Part shown: one piece after another, positions 1 to 7,298 of the stretch
How the letters are laid out: each line of letters begins with the position of its first letter
Position numbering within the stretch: position 1 is the first letter of the stretch
NCBI GenBank assembly: GCA_017513005.1
Contig: JAFWDM010000056.1
Coordinates: forward strand, 1 to 32,633
DNA: 32,633 nt
Reading direction: 5' to 3'
DNA from: Lachnospiraceae bacterium
GTDB taxonomy: Bacteria; Bacillota; Clostridia; Lachnospirales; Lachnospiraceae
Program-made: the position numbers and the translations under genes
The notes under the pieces: generated by a model
Databases searched by the model: none
Told to the model about the DNA's origin: nothing
The model's input: the letters and a program-made list of their open reading frames with translations, nothing else

Positions 1-112
1 CGACAGACCGGGAGCAGTGACGTAAAAAACGGGCATGGGGGGCGGGAAGGGGTCTTTTTGCGCAGGAAAAGCCCGGGGATCCCTGCCCGCTCCATCCCGG
101 AGGAAAAACTCT
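1..112. other. Leader ahead of the RND permease gene; edge of window
   Basis: No gene can be identified here. Two plus-strand frames close almost at once (stops at 18-20 and 23-25), so the 3' end of an upstream gene, for example an efflux adaptor, could lie at the edge, but too little is present to say. The stretch is G-rich and a GGGCA-type arm near 32 can pair with CCCTGCCC near 81-88. A Shine-Dalgarno sequence (GGAGG, about 99-103) precedes the ATG at 113. Confidence 0.4.
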
Positions 113-3100
113 ATGAATCTAACCAAACTTGTTTTGAGGCGTCCGGTGTCCACAGCGCTGGTCGTCCTGGGAATCGTTGTCTTCGGTATTTTTTCCATCC
201 CGAACTTTGATATGGAACTGATCCCGGAGATCGATCTGCCCATGTATGTGATCATGACGGTCTATCCTGGCGCCAGCCCTGTGAATATGGACGAGCTGGT
301 GACCAGCAAGATCGAGGATTCCGCGGAGACCCTCAGCGGCGTCGACAATGTGATCTCTTATTCCTATGACAATTACAGTATGGTCGCCCTCACCTATGAT
401 TACGACCAGAATATGAATGACGCCTACACGTCGCTGTCCGCAGCGCTGGACCTTCTGAACCTGCCTGACGACTGCCAGGAACCGCGTATCATTGAACTGG
501 ATGTCAATCAGGCACCCACGGTTCTGGTCTCTGCGACGGCGGACGGCGCCTCCGATATGATGGCCTATATCAATGAGACCGTCGTCCCGGCGCTCGAGGG
601 TGTGAGCAACGTCGCCCGCGTCGAGGTTTCCGGCGGACGCACCAACTATGTACGTGTCCGTCTCAATGAAGACAAGATGCGTCAGTACGGACTCAATATT
701 TCCGGGATCTCCCAGCAGATCGGCGCAGCGGACTACAACGTGCCGACGGGCAAGATCAAGGCCGGGTCCCAGGAGATCAGTCTCTCGACCAGTGCGGATT
801 TTCTCTCGCTCCAGGACCTGGAGAACACGACACTCTCCACAGCGACCGGTGCCCAGATCCGCCTGGCGGATATCGCCGATATCAGCATGAGCGCCCAGGA
901 TCCTTCCTCCGTCAGCCGCTACAACGGGGAGGAGAACGTCTCGATCTCGATCTCCAAGGTCCAGAGTGCCTCGACCGTGCGCGTCGCGTCCAATGTGCGC
1001 CGTGCGATCCGGAATCTGGAAAAGCAGGACGCGGGCGTCACCTACGACCTGATGTATGATGCAGGCGCCGAGATCGTCTCTGCCCTCAAGTCGGTCGGAG
1101 AGACACTGGCCCTCGGCGTCGTATTTGCCATGCTGGTCCTCTTCATCTTCTTCGGGGACATCAAGGCCTCCCTGATCGTCGGCAGCTCCATGCCGCTTTC
1201 CGTCTTCGCGACCCTGGTCCTGATGTTTATCCTGGGATTTGACCTGAACATTATCACGACGGGGGCCCTCGTCATTGCGATCGGCATGATCGTGGACAAC
1301 TCCATCGTCGTCATCGAGAGCTGTTTCCGCGCGACGATGGAGGGGGATGACCTGCGGGAGGCCGCGGTCCGGGGTGCCGGTACCGTCATGATGAGTATCG
1401 TGGCATCCACGATCACCACCTGTGTCGTTTATCTGCCGCTGACCATGATCAAGGGGCTCACGGGACAGATGTTTTCCCAGCTGGGCGTCATCATCGTAGT
1501 CGCCATGATCGCGTCCCTGATCAGCGCCCTCTGCATCGTGCCTCTTCTGTATGTGGCGATCGGTCCCCGCGAGAAGAAGACGAGCGCGGTCAACGGGATC
1601 CTGGACGCCGTGCGCCGCAGGTATGACCGCCTGCTCCGCAGGCTCCTGTACAGAAAAAAGACGACGCTCCTTGTCAGTGTCCTGCTCCTTATCCTTTCTT
1701 TCTACATCGCCTCGACCCTGACCTTTGAGCTGATCCCGGCGGATTATGACGGCAGCATCACGATCACGGCGGATTTCCGCCCGGGAACGCAGCTCGCTGT
1801 CATGGACAGGGAGATGACGAAGATCGAAGAGATGGTGCGCGCGGATTCCAATTTTGAGAACTACAGCCTGAGCATCTCCGGCAGCCAGGCGACGGTCACC
1901 GCCTACGCCGTTGACAAGTGTAAACGCAGCAGTGAGGCGGCAGTCGATGAATATACCGCCGCACTCTCGAACACGACAGGGGCGGACATCGCTGTCGCGC
2001 CCTCCGGCGGTTCCTCCAGCGCCATTTCCAGTTCCTATTCCACAGACACGGTCGACGTGGTCATCCAGGGCGAGGATATGGATGCTCTGGCAAATGCCTG
2101 TGAACAGATCGAGGAGATGATGGCGGCGGTGCCCGGCGTCATCCACGTCAAATCGGACGCGGCGACCCGGCAGACGGCGGGGCGGGTCATCGTAGACCCG
2201 CAGAAGGCCGCGGCAAAGGGCCTGGCGCCCGCCCAGGTCGCGCTCGACCTCTATCAGACCATGAACGGCGTGACGGCCGCGCATATGGACCTGGACGGGA
2301 ACGAATATGATATCATATTGAATTTCGCGGACGGGGCCTATGAGGATATCAACCAGCTCATGGCCAAGACCCTGACCGGTCCCATGGGCAATCAGGTGAC
2401 ACTGCAGGAGATCGCGACTGTCTCCTATGAGCAGCAGCTGCAGATGATCCAGAAATCCGGCGGCAAGATCCAGAATACGATCTCGGCGACGACGGCGGCG
2501 GGCACGAAAAACAAAGCCTCCAGGACCATCACGCAGAAGGCTGCCCAGATGGAACTGCCGGAAGGGGTCGAACTTTCCAGTTCGCTTCTGGACGATTCCC
2601 GCACAGAGAACCTCACGGCGATCTTTTACGCGATCATGGCGGGCATCTTCCTTGTCTTCCTGGTCATGGCGATGCAGTTCGAGTCTCCCCGGTTTTCCCT
2701 TATGGTCATGACCTGCATCCCCTTCTCCCTGATCGGGTCCTTCCTCCTGCTGTTCCTGATGCGGAGCAGTATGAACATGGTATCCATGATGGGCTTCCTC
2801 ATGCTCATGGGGATCGCCGTCAACAACGGTATCCTGCTCGTTGACACGGTCAATCAGGAGAAGGAGCGGATGCCGCTGGAGGATGCGCTGGTGGAAGCCG
2901 GCAAGATCCGCCTGCGCCCGATCCTGATGACGACCCTCACCACGATCCTGGCCATGGTGCCCCTGGGCTGGTTTTCCGACAACAAGATGATGTCCAGTAT
3001 GGCTTTCGTCATCATCGGCGGCCTGATCGCCTCCACGATCCTGTGCCTGCTCATGATGCCGTCCTACTATCTGATCATTTCAAAGAAGGAAAAACCGTCA

Positions 3101-3121
3101 AAGTCCCCGGCTGAGACCTGA
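113..3121 (+). CDS. RND-family efflux transporter permease (AcrB/HAE1-like)
   Basis: Inner-membrane proton-driven efflux permease of the RND superfamily, about 1002 residues, a normal length for the family. An upstream in-frame ATG at 35 would add 26 low-complexity residues, but the ATG at 113 has a GGAGG site 9 bases upstream and begins with the typical MNLTKLVLRRPVST signature, so I choose 113. Layout is the duplicated RND plan: TM1 near residues 13-33, a large extracytoplasmic loop, a TM2-TM6 block (about 335-500), a second TM7, a second loop, and TM8-TM12 (about 845-990). The TM4 relay motif reads GMIVDNSIVVIES, so only one of the two AcrB aspartates is kept. The TM10 site reads GIAVNNGILLVD, with Asn where AcrB has Lys940. 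Substrate cannot be read from sequence. No adaptor or outer-membrane channel gene is visible downstream. A hairpin overlaps the stop codon (3120-3161). Confidence 0.93.
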   Translation: MNLTKLVLRRPVSTALVVLGIVVFGIFSIPNFDMELIPEIDLPMYVIMTVYPGASPVNMDELVTSKIEDSAETLSGVDNVISYSYDNYSMVALTYDYDQNMNDAYTSLSAALDLLNLPDDCQEPRIIELDVNQAPTVLVSATADGASDMMAYINETVVPALEGVSNVARVEVSGGRTNYVRVRLNEDKMRQYGLNISGISQQIGAADYNVPTGKIKAGSQEISLSTSADFLSLQDLENTTLSTATGAQIRLADIADISMSAQDPSSVSRYNGEENVSISISKVQSASTVRVASNVRRAIRNLEKQDAGVTYDLMYDAGAEIVSALKSVGETLALGVVFAMLVLFIFFGDIKASLIVGSSMPLSVFATLVLMFILGFDLNIITTGALVIAIGMIVDNSIVVIESCFRATMEGDDLREAAVRGAGTVMMSIVASTITTCVVYLPLTMIKGLTGQMFSQLGVIIVVAMIASLISALCIVPLLYVAIGPREKKTSAVNGILDAVRRRYDRLLRRLLYRKKTTLLVSVLLLILSFYIASTLTFELIPADYDGSITITADFRPGTQLAVMDREMTKIEEMVRADSNFENYSLSISGSQATVTAYAVDKCKRSSEAAVDEYTAALSNTTGADIAVAPSGGSSSAISSSYSTDTVDVVIQGEDMDALANACEQIEEMMAAVPGVIHVKSDAATRQTAGRVIVDPQKAAAKGLAPAQVALDLYQTMNGVTAAHMDLDGNEYDIILNFADGAYEDINQLMAKTLTGPMGNQVTLQEIATVSYEQQLQMIQKSGGKIQNTISATTAAGTKNKASRTITQKAAQMELPEGVELSSSLLDDSRTENLTAIFYAIMAGIFLVFLVMAMQFESPRFSLMVMTCIPFSLIGSFLLLFLMRSSMNMVSMMGFLMLMGIAVNNGILLVDTVNQEKERMPLEDALVEAGKIRLRPILMTTLTTILAMVPLGWFSDNKMMSSMAFVIIGGLIASTILCLLMMPSYYLIISKKEKPSKSPAET

Positions 3122-3161
3122 CAGGCAGCGATTCCCGGGAGACCCCCGGTTCCAGCCTGTC
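3120..3161 (+). repeat. Hairpin at the end of the RND gene
   Basis: GACAGGC (3120-3126) pairs perfectly with GCCTGTC (3155-3161), and inside it CCGGG (3135-3139) pairs with CCCGG (3145-3149). The outer arm begins within the TGA stop. There is no T-run, so it is not a canonical intrinsic terminator; it may be a 3'-end stabiliser or a weak terminator. Confidence 0.4.
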
Positions 3162-3256
3162 CGAAGGATGCAATGACGCGCGAGCGAGTCTTGAATACAC
3201 GAAGCACATCCGATATAAAAGGACCTGCACAGCGCGCGGTCGCAAATCAAGATACT

Positions 3257-4282
3257 ATGGCAGCGAAAAAAGAAGATTTTGCAAGATTGCAAAAACAGCT
3301 CAATCAAGAACTCAGAGAAGGCACGTTCCGGCGTGCCTATCTTTTGTGCGGCGACCAGGCCTACCTGCGCCTGCAGAACCGGGACCGGCTGCGGGCGGCG
3401 CTTCTGGGGGACGGGGATGAGATGAATGTCTCGGTCTATACGGGCATGGACGTCACGGCCAGGGAGGTGATCGACCAGGCCCAGACCCTGCCTTTTTTTG
3501 CGGACCGGCGGGTAATCCTCCTGGAGAACTCTGTCTTTTTCTCCAAAAAGGCAGGCAGCGAGTCCGATGCCCTGGCCGCCTTTATCCCGGAGATTCCGGA
3601 AACGGCCTCCCTGGTCTTTGTGGAGGAGGCGCCGGACAAGCGCAGAAAGCTTTACAAGGCGATCGCGAAGAGCGGTTTCGTCCTGCCCTGTGAGGACATC
3701 CCCCCCGGTATGCTGGGCACCTGGACAGCGGGGCTCTTCAGAAAGGCGGGGCTTTCCATCGGCGGGGCTGCCCTGAACAGGTTCCTCGAGACGGTGGGAG
3801 AGGACATGATGAATATCGAGTCCGAGGCGGAGAAACTCATCGGCTATTGTATGGAACAGGGGGAGGTGACGGAAGGCGATATTGCTGCCGTCTGTACGCC
3901 GCTCCTCAGGGACCGGGTCTTTGAGATGATCAGCGCCGTCTCGCGCAGGCAGAAGGACAGGGCCCTGTCCATCTATATAGACCTCCTTGCCCTCCGCACG
4001 CCGGCCCAGGTCATCCTGACCCTTCTTCAGCGGGAATACGCCCGTCTGCTCCAGGTGAAGGAACTGCAGGGGGCGGGGGTTTCCGACGCGGAGATCGGAA
4101 AGCGGATCGGCCTCTCCCCCTGGATCGTGAAAAAAAACTATCTGCCGGTCATCCGGACCATGGAGTCCGGGCGGCTGGAAGCGTCCCTGCAGACCTGTCT
4201 CCAGGCCGACCAGGACTACAAGAGCGGCCTTATGGATGCCGGGATCGCGGTCGAAATGTCCATCATCCGTCTATGCTTGTGA
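3257..4282 (+). CDS. holA: DNA polymerase III subunit delta
   Basis: Delta subunit of the clamp-loader complex, which opens the beta clamp and loads it on DNA. The reading from the ATG at 3257 gives 341 residues, the usual family length, and begins with the typical helical start (FARLQKQLNQELREGTFRRAYLLCGDQ) leading into the degenerate AAA+ fold. The sequence then shows the FFADRRVILLENS and SLVFVEEAPDKRRKLYKAI strands characteristic of HolA, and ends with the C-terminal helical collar domain (YARLLQVKEL..., LSPWIVKKNY). An in-frame ATG at 3173 with a closely spaced GAAGGA would add 28 unlike-family residues; I consider it less likely, but the ribosome site at 3257 is weak, so the start is uncertain. 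It follows the RND gene on the same strand. Confidence 0.9.
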   Translation: MAAKKEDFARLQKQLNQELREGTFRRAYLLCGDQAYLRLQNRDRLRAALLGDGDEMNVSVYTGMDVTAREVIDQAQTLPFFADRRVILLENSVFFSKKAGSESDALAAFIPEIPETASLVFVEEAPDKRRKLYKAIAKSGFVLPCEDIPPGMLGTWTAGLFRKAGLSIGGAALNRFLETVGEDMMNIESEAEKLIGYCMEQGEVTEGDIAAVCTPLLRDRVFEMISAVSRRQKDRALSIYIDLLALRTPAQVILTLLQREYARLLQVKELQGAGVSDAEIGKRIGLSPWIVKKNYLPVIRTMESGRLEASLQTCLQADQDYKSGLMDAGIAVEMSIIRLCL

Positions 4283-4340
4283 GAATAAAGAGAATAAAAA
4301 TGAACTGAAAAACGGACAGGGGGTGTGCAGATTGCTTTTC

Positions 4341-4368
4341 TTGACAAATACCTTGAACATGTTATGAT
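4341..4368 (+). promoter_or_regulatory. Sigma-A type promoter of the nagB leader
   Basis: TTGACA (4341-4346) and TATGAT (4363-4368) are separated by 16 bases, with a TGT extended -10 directly upstream of the -10. Transcription would start near 4375, about 80 bases before the predicted ribozyme cleavage site and about 340 bases before the nagB start codon. This is one of the best consensus promoters in the window. Confidence 0.75.
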
Positions 4369-4375
4369 AAATAAC

Positions 4376-4405
4376 AAATCGTTCCGCCTGCAGGCGGGAC
4401 GATTT
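4376..4405 (+). repeat. Strong 5'-terminal hairpin of the nagB transcript
   Basis: A 13-base arm (4376-4388) pairs with 4393-4405 around a TGCA loop, with one G-T wobble. It starts right at the predicted transcription start, so it could cap and protect the 5' end. The A-run before and T-run after could instead make it the terminator of holA lying across the promoter. Both roles are possible. Confidence 0.55.
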
Positions 4406-4454
4406 TATTCAGATAAAATTTCTTCCGGCCGGCAGGAGGCGGCAGGAAGTCATT

Positions 4455-4603
4455 AGCGCCAGGGCCGTAACAGGCTGACGAGGTTTGGCAGTCATCGAAA
4501 GACTCGGCGGATGCTGCCACGGCTGAGAAAACGGATCAGGAGGAACTCTGTTCGTCCTGCTTTTCGTTTTTATGTGGGTCGTCAGGAAGAGGGCAAAAAG
4601 CAG
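4455..4603 (+). ncRNA. glmS ribozyme (GlcN6P-activated self-cleaving RNA) in the nagB leader
   Basis: The core matches the glmS ribozyme class segment by segment. The cleavage-site element A/GCGCC is at 4455-4460, with predicted scission between 4455 and 4456. AG follows, then a short P1 of GGCC (4463-4466) with GGCT (4473-4476) and a GTAACA loop. Next come invariant GACGAGG (4477-4483), P2.1 GGCAG (4487-4491) with CTGCC (4514-4518), ATCGA (4494-4498), and TCGGCGGATG (4504-4513). CGCC (4457-4460) can pair with GGCG (4506-4509) as P2. Downstream, an imperfect P3 can form (about 4520-4527 with 4546-4554), and a perfect 8-bp P4-like stem joins CTGCTTTT (4557-4564) to AAAAGCAG (4596-4603). I could not resolve the P3.1 pseudoknot, so the 3' limit is approximate. 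Family knowledge: the RNA uses GlcN6P as cofactor to cleave itself, and the downstream mRNA is then degraded. The downstream gene here is nagB, not glmS. Confidence 0.9.
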
Positions 4604-4717
4604 AATCAACACTGTAACAAAGACTCTTCCGGCACAGGTGCCGCATTGGAGGTCCGTAACCCGGTTATGGGCGGTTATGGATCGTTTTCAGAATGTGTAT
4701 ATAAGGAGAATAGAATC
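4604..4717 (+). promoter_or_regulatory. Spacer between ribozyme and nagB, with repeated anti-pairing element
   Basis: CCGTAACC (4654-4661) can pair with either of two identical copies of GGTTATGG (4663-4670 and 4673-4680), each with one G-T wobble. Only the second copy leaves a normal-size loop. A smaller CGGCA/TGCCG hairpin lies near 4630-4643. The ribosome binding site AAGGAG is at 4703-4708, nine bases before the nagB ATG. No known riboswitch aptamer was recognised in this part. Confidence 0.45.
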
Positions 4718-5509
4718 ATGCGAGTCGTTATTCAGGACAACTATGAGAAGATGTGCAAATGGGCAGCGGACTATATCGCGGCGAAGATCAATGCACACAG
4801 GGAGGACCGGCCTTTTGTTCTCGGCCTGCCGACAGGTTCCTCCCCGATCGGTGTCTATGAGGAGCTGGTCAGAAAGAACAAGGCCGGCGAGGTCTCCTTT
4901 TCAAATGTCGTGACTTTCAATATGGATGAATACCTGGGCCTGCCCCGTGAGCATGACCAGAGCTACTGGTACTTCATGCACTATTATTTCTTTGACCACC
5001 TGGTTGACATGAAGCCGGAGAATATCAACATCCTCAACGGCATGACGGATGATCCCGAGGGAGAGTGCGCCCGCTATGAGGCGAAGATCGCTTCCTACGG
5101 CGGGATCGATCTCTTCATGGGCGGGATCGGCGTGGACGGCCATATCGCCTTCAACGAGCCTTTCACTTCCCTGAATTCCAGGACCGGTGTCCGCAACCTG
5201 ACCACGGATACCAGGATCGTGAACTCCCGCTTCTTTGACAACGATATGAGCAAGGTACCCTCACAGGCTCTCTCCGTCGGGATCGGCACTGTGACCGATT
5301 CAAAGGAGGTCCTGATCCTGATCAACGGGCACAACAAGGCCCGCGCCCTGGCAAAGACCGTCGAGGGCGGAGTCAGCCAGCGCTGGACCTGCAGCGCCCT
5401 GCAGATACACAATGCGGCGATCATCGCCTGTGACGAGGAAGCCTGCGGGGAACTGACCGTGGACACGTATAAATATTTCCTGGATATCGAAAAGAACGAG
5501 AGGCTCTGA
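4718..5509 (+). CDS. nagB: Glucosamine-6-phosphate deaminase (possibly working as an aminating GlcN6P synthase)
   Basis: The 263-residue protein matches NagB in length and motifs: phosphate-binding LGLPTGSSPIGVYEEL (about 35-50), NMDEYLGL with Asp70, and GGIGVDGHIAFNEP with Asp140, His142 and Glu147. These align with E. coli Asp72, Asp141, His143 and Glu148. The start at 4718 has AAGGAG nine bases upstream; longer in-frame readings would run through the ribozyme and are rejected. The enzyme interconverts GlcN6P with fructose-6-P plus ammonia in the cytoplasm. The usual direction is degradation, but the reaction is reversible. Placement behind a GlcN6P-triggered ribozyme and ahead of glmM suggests that here it may make GlcN6P. 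That is inference; the catalytic residues themselves look like an ordinary NagB. Confidence 0.95.
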   Translation: MRVVIQDNYEKMCKWAADYIAAKINAHREDRPFVLGLPTGSSPIGVYEELVRKNKAGEVSFSNVVTFNMDEYLGLPREHDQSYWYFMHYYFFDHLVDMKPENINILNGMTDDPEGECARYEAKIASYGGIDLFMGGIGVDGHIAFNEPFTSLNSRTGVRNLTTDTRIVNSRFFDNDMSKVPSQALSVGIGTVTDSKEVLILINGHNKARALAKTVEGGVSQRWTCSALQIHNAAIIACDEEACGELTVDTYKYFLDIEKNERL

Positions 5510-5586
5510 TCTTCGCACAGCGCTTCAGGGGACAGCAGACCTTTCTGGTTTCATGCATACATTTTTCATTCATTTTTACCGCGCAG

Positions 5587-5679
5587 TCCCGTGACTTTCG
5601 TCACGGGATATGCGTGCCTGCATGAGGACCCGTGCGCGGGTCCTGCACTGCAGATCGGCCTTACCGCACGCATGTGCGG
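5587..5679 (+). repeat. Three consecutive perfect hairpins in the glmM leader
   Basis: Hairpin 1: TCCCGTGAC (5587-5595), loop TTTC, GTCACGGGA (5600-5608). Hairpin 2: AGGACCCG (5625-5632), loop TGCG, CGGGTCCT (5637-5644). Hairpin 3: CCGCAC (5664-5669), loop GCAT, GTGCGG (5674-5679). All have four-base loops and perfect arms of 9, 8 and 6 bp. The last ends five bases before the AGGAGG ribosome site of glmM. None is followed by a T-run, so these are not ordinary terminators. No known riboswitch was recognised. Confidence 0.6.
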
Positions 5680-5695
5680 CGGCAGGAGGAAATCT

Positions 5696-7048
5696 ATGGG
5701 TAAATACTTCGGAACGGACGGCTTCCGCGGGGAAGCCAACACTGTATTGAATTATGAGCACGCGATCAGGATCGGGCGTTTTCTGGGATGGTACTACGGG
5801 GCCCGCGAGGGCAAAAAGGCCAAGATCGTCATCGGCAAGGACACGAGAAGGTCCAGCTATATGTTTGAGTACGCACTCTGCACGGGACTGATGGCCTCCG
5901 GCGCGGACGCCTATATCATGCACGTGACGACGACCCCCTCGGTGGCCTATATCACCCGCGTGGACGATTTTGACTGCGGCATCATGATTTCGGCCTCCCA
6001 CAATCCCTATTACGACAACGGCATCAAGCTCCTCAACGGAAACGGCGAGAAGATGGACGAGGAGACCATCCTCAAGGTCGAGGATTATATCGACGGCAAG
6101 ATGGAGATTCCCGTTGCGAGCGGACACGAGATCGGCAGGACGGTGGACTACGTCTCCGGCCGCAACCGCTATATCGGCTATCTGATCTCCATGTCCAAGT
6201 TCAGCTTCAAGGACAAGAAGGTCGGCCTCGACGTCGCAAACGGCGCTGCCTGGTCCATCGCAAAGGGCGTCTTCGATGCGCTCGGCGCGAGGACCTATGT
6301 CATCAACGCTGAGCCGGACGGCTACAATATCAATACGGACTGCGGCAGCACGCACATTGAGCACTTGCAGAAATTTGTCGTCGACAACAAGCTGGATATC
6401 GGCTTTGCCTATGACGGCGACGCGGACCGGTGCCTGTGCGTCGACGAGAAGGGCAACGTGGTCACGGGTGACCACATCCTCTACATCTACGGCCTGTATA
6501 TGAAGGAGCGCGACAAGCTCCTCAACAACAAGGTCGTCACTACTGTCATGAGCAACTTCGGCCTCTACAAGGCTTTTGACAAGGTCGGGATCGAATACGA
6601 AAAGACCAAGGTCGGCGACAAGTATGTCTATGAGAATATGGTCAAAAACGGCCACCGCATCGGCGGCGAGCAGAGCGGCCATATCATTTTTACGAAATAC
6701 GCGACCACCGGCGACGGCATCCTGACCTCTCTCAAGCTGATGGAAGTCATGCTGGCCAAGGGCAAGCCCATGAGCGAGCTTGCGGCTCCGGTCGTATTTT
6801 ATCCCCAGGTGCTGAAAAACGTCCGCGTCAAATCCAAACCGGACGCTCAGAATGACCCGGATGTCCAGCTCCAGGTCGAGAAGGTCGGTCAGGCACTCGG
6901 CGACGAGGGCCGGATCCTTGTCCGTGAGAGCGGCACAGAACCTGTGATCCGCGTCATGGTCGAGGCAGGATCCGACGAGACCTGCGAGAAATATGTGGAT
7001 TCCGTCATCGATGTCATTGAAAAGAAGGGGTATCTGGCGGACGACTGA
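5696..7048 (+). CDS. glmM: Phosphoglucosamine mutase
   Basis: Converts glucosamine-6-phosphate to glucosamine-1-phosphate, the step feeding UDP-GlcNAc for peptidoglycan. The protein of 450 residues has the full alpha-D-phosphohexomutase plan: N-terminal GTDGFRG, the phosphoserine loop MISASHNPYYDNG with Ser101 as the catalytic residue, the metal loop DGDADRC near 240, the sugar-binding GGEQSGH (about residue 322), and the C-terminal phosphate-binding RESGTEPVIRVMVE (about 409-422). GTDGFRG with SASHNPYYDNGIK is typical of GlmM rather than phosphoglucomutase. The ATG at 5696 follows AGGAGG by six bases; a longer in-frame reading back to 5591 would translate the leader hairpins and is rejected. 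It lies 186 bases after nagB on the same strand with no clear terminator between, so cotranscription is plausible, and the product of NagB run in reverse would be its substrate. Confidence 0.95.
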   Translation: MGKYFGTDGFRGEANTVLNYEHAIRIGRFLGWYYGAREGKKAKIVIGKDTRRSSYMFEYALCTGLMASGADAYIMHVTTTPSVAYITRVDDFDCGIMISASHNPYYDNGIKLLNGNGEKMDEETILKVEDYIDGKMEIPVASGHEIGRTVDYVSGRNRYIGYLISMSKFSFKDKKVGLDVANGAAWSIAKGVFDALGARTYVINAEPDGYNINTDCGSTHIEHLQKFVVDNKLDIGFAYDGDADRCLCVDEKGNVVTGDHILYIYGLYMKERDKLLNNKVVTTVMSNFGLYKAFDKVGIEYEKTKVGDKYVYENMVKNGHRIGGEQSGHIIFTKYATTGDGILTSLKLMEVMLAKGKPMSELAAPVVFYPQVLKNVRVKSKPDAQNDPDVQLQVEKVGQALGDEGRILVRESGTEPVIRVMVEAGSDETCEKYVDSVIDVIEKKGYLADD

Positions 7049-7071
7049 TCTATGATGCATGGATGATCATT

Positions 7072-7114
7072 AAGAGCTCCTTTCCACAGCCTTATCCTGT
7101 GGACGGGAGCTCTT
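7072..7114 (+). terminator. Terminator-like hairpin after glmM
   Basis: AAGAGCTCC (7072-7080) pairs with GGAGCTCTT (7106-7114), and an inner CCACAG (7084-7089) pairs with CTGTGG (7097-7102). It begins 23 bases after the glmM stop. The following T-run is weak (TTGTCT), so termination strength is uncertain. Confidence 0.55.
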
Positions 7115-7298
7115 GTCTGAGTAAAAACATGGCGGCCTCCTGCAGGCAGAAAAAACCGGGAAACAGCAGAGACAAAAAGAAACGTAAAAAACAGCGGAAG
7201 TGAAAAAGTCCATAGAGACGGCAGAAGCAAAAAAGGCCTGTAATAAACGGCAAAACCCAGAAATGCCAGTGATAAACGGTGGAAGCGACAGAAATAAT

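Noticed and set aside
4511-4717. Longer N-terminus for NagB starting at 4511
   Set aside because: It would translate the 3' half of the ribozyme; the ATG at 4718 has a good ribosome site and matches the family start.
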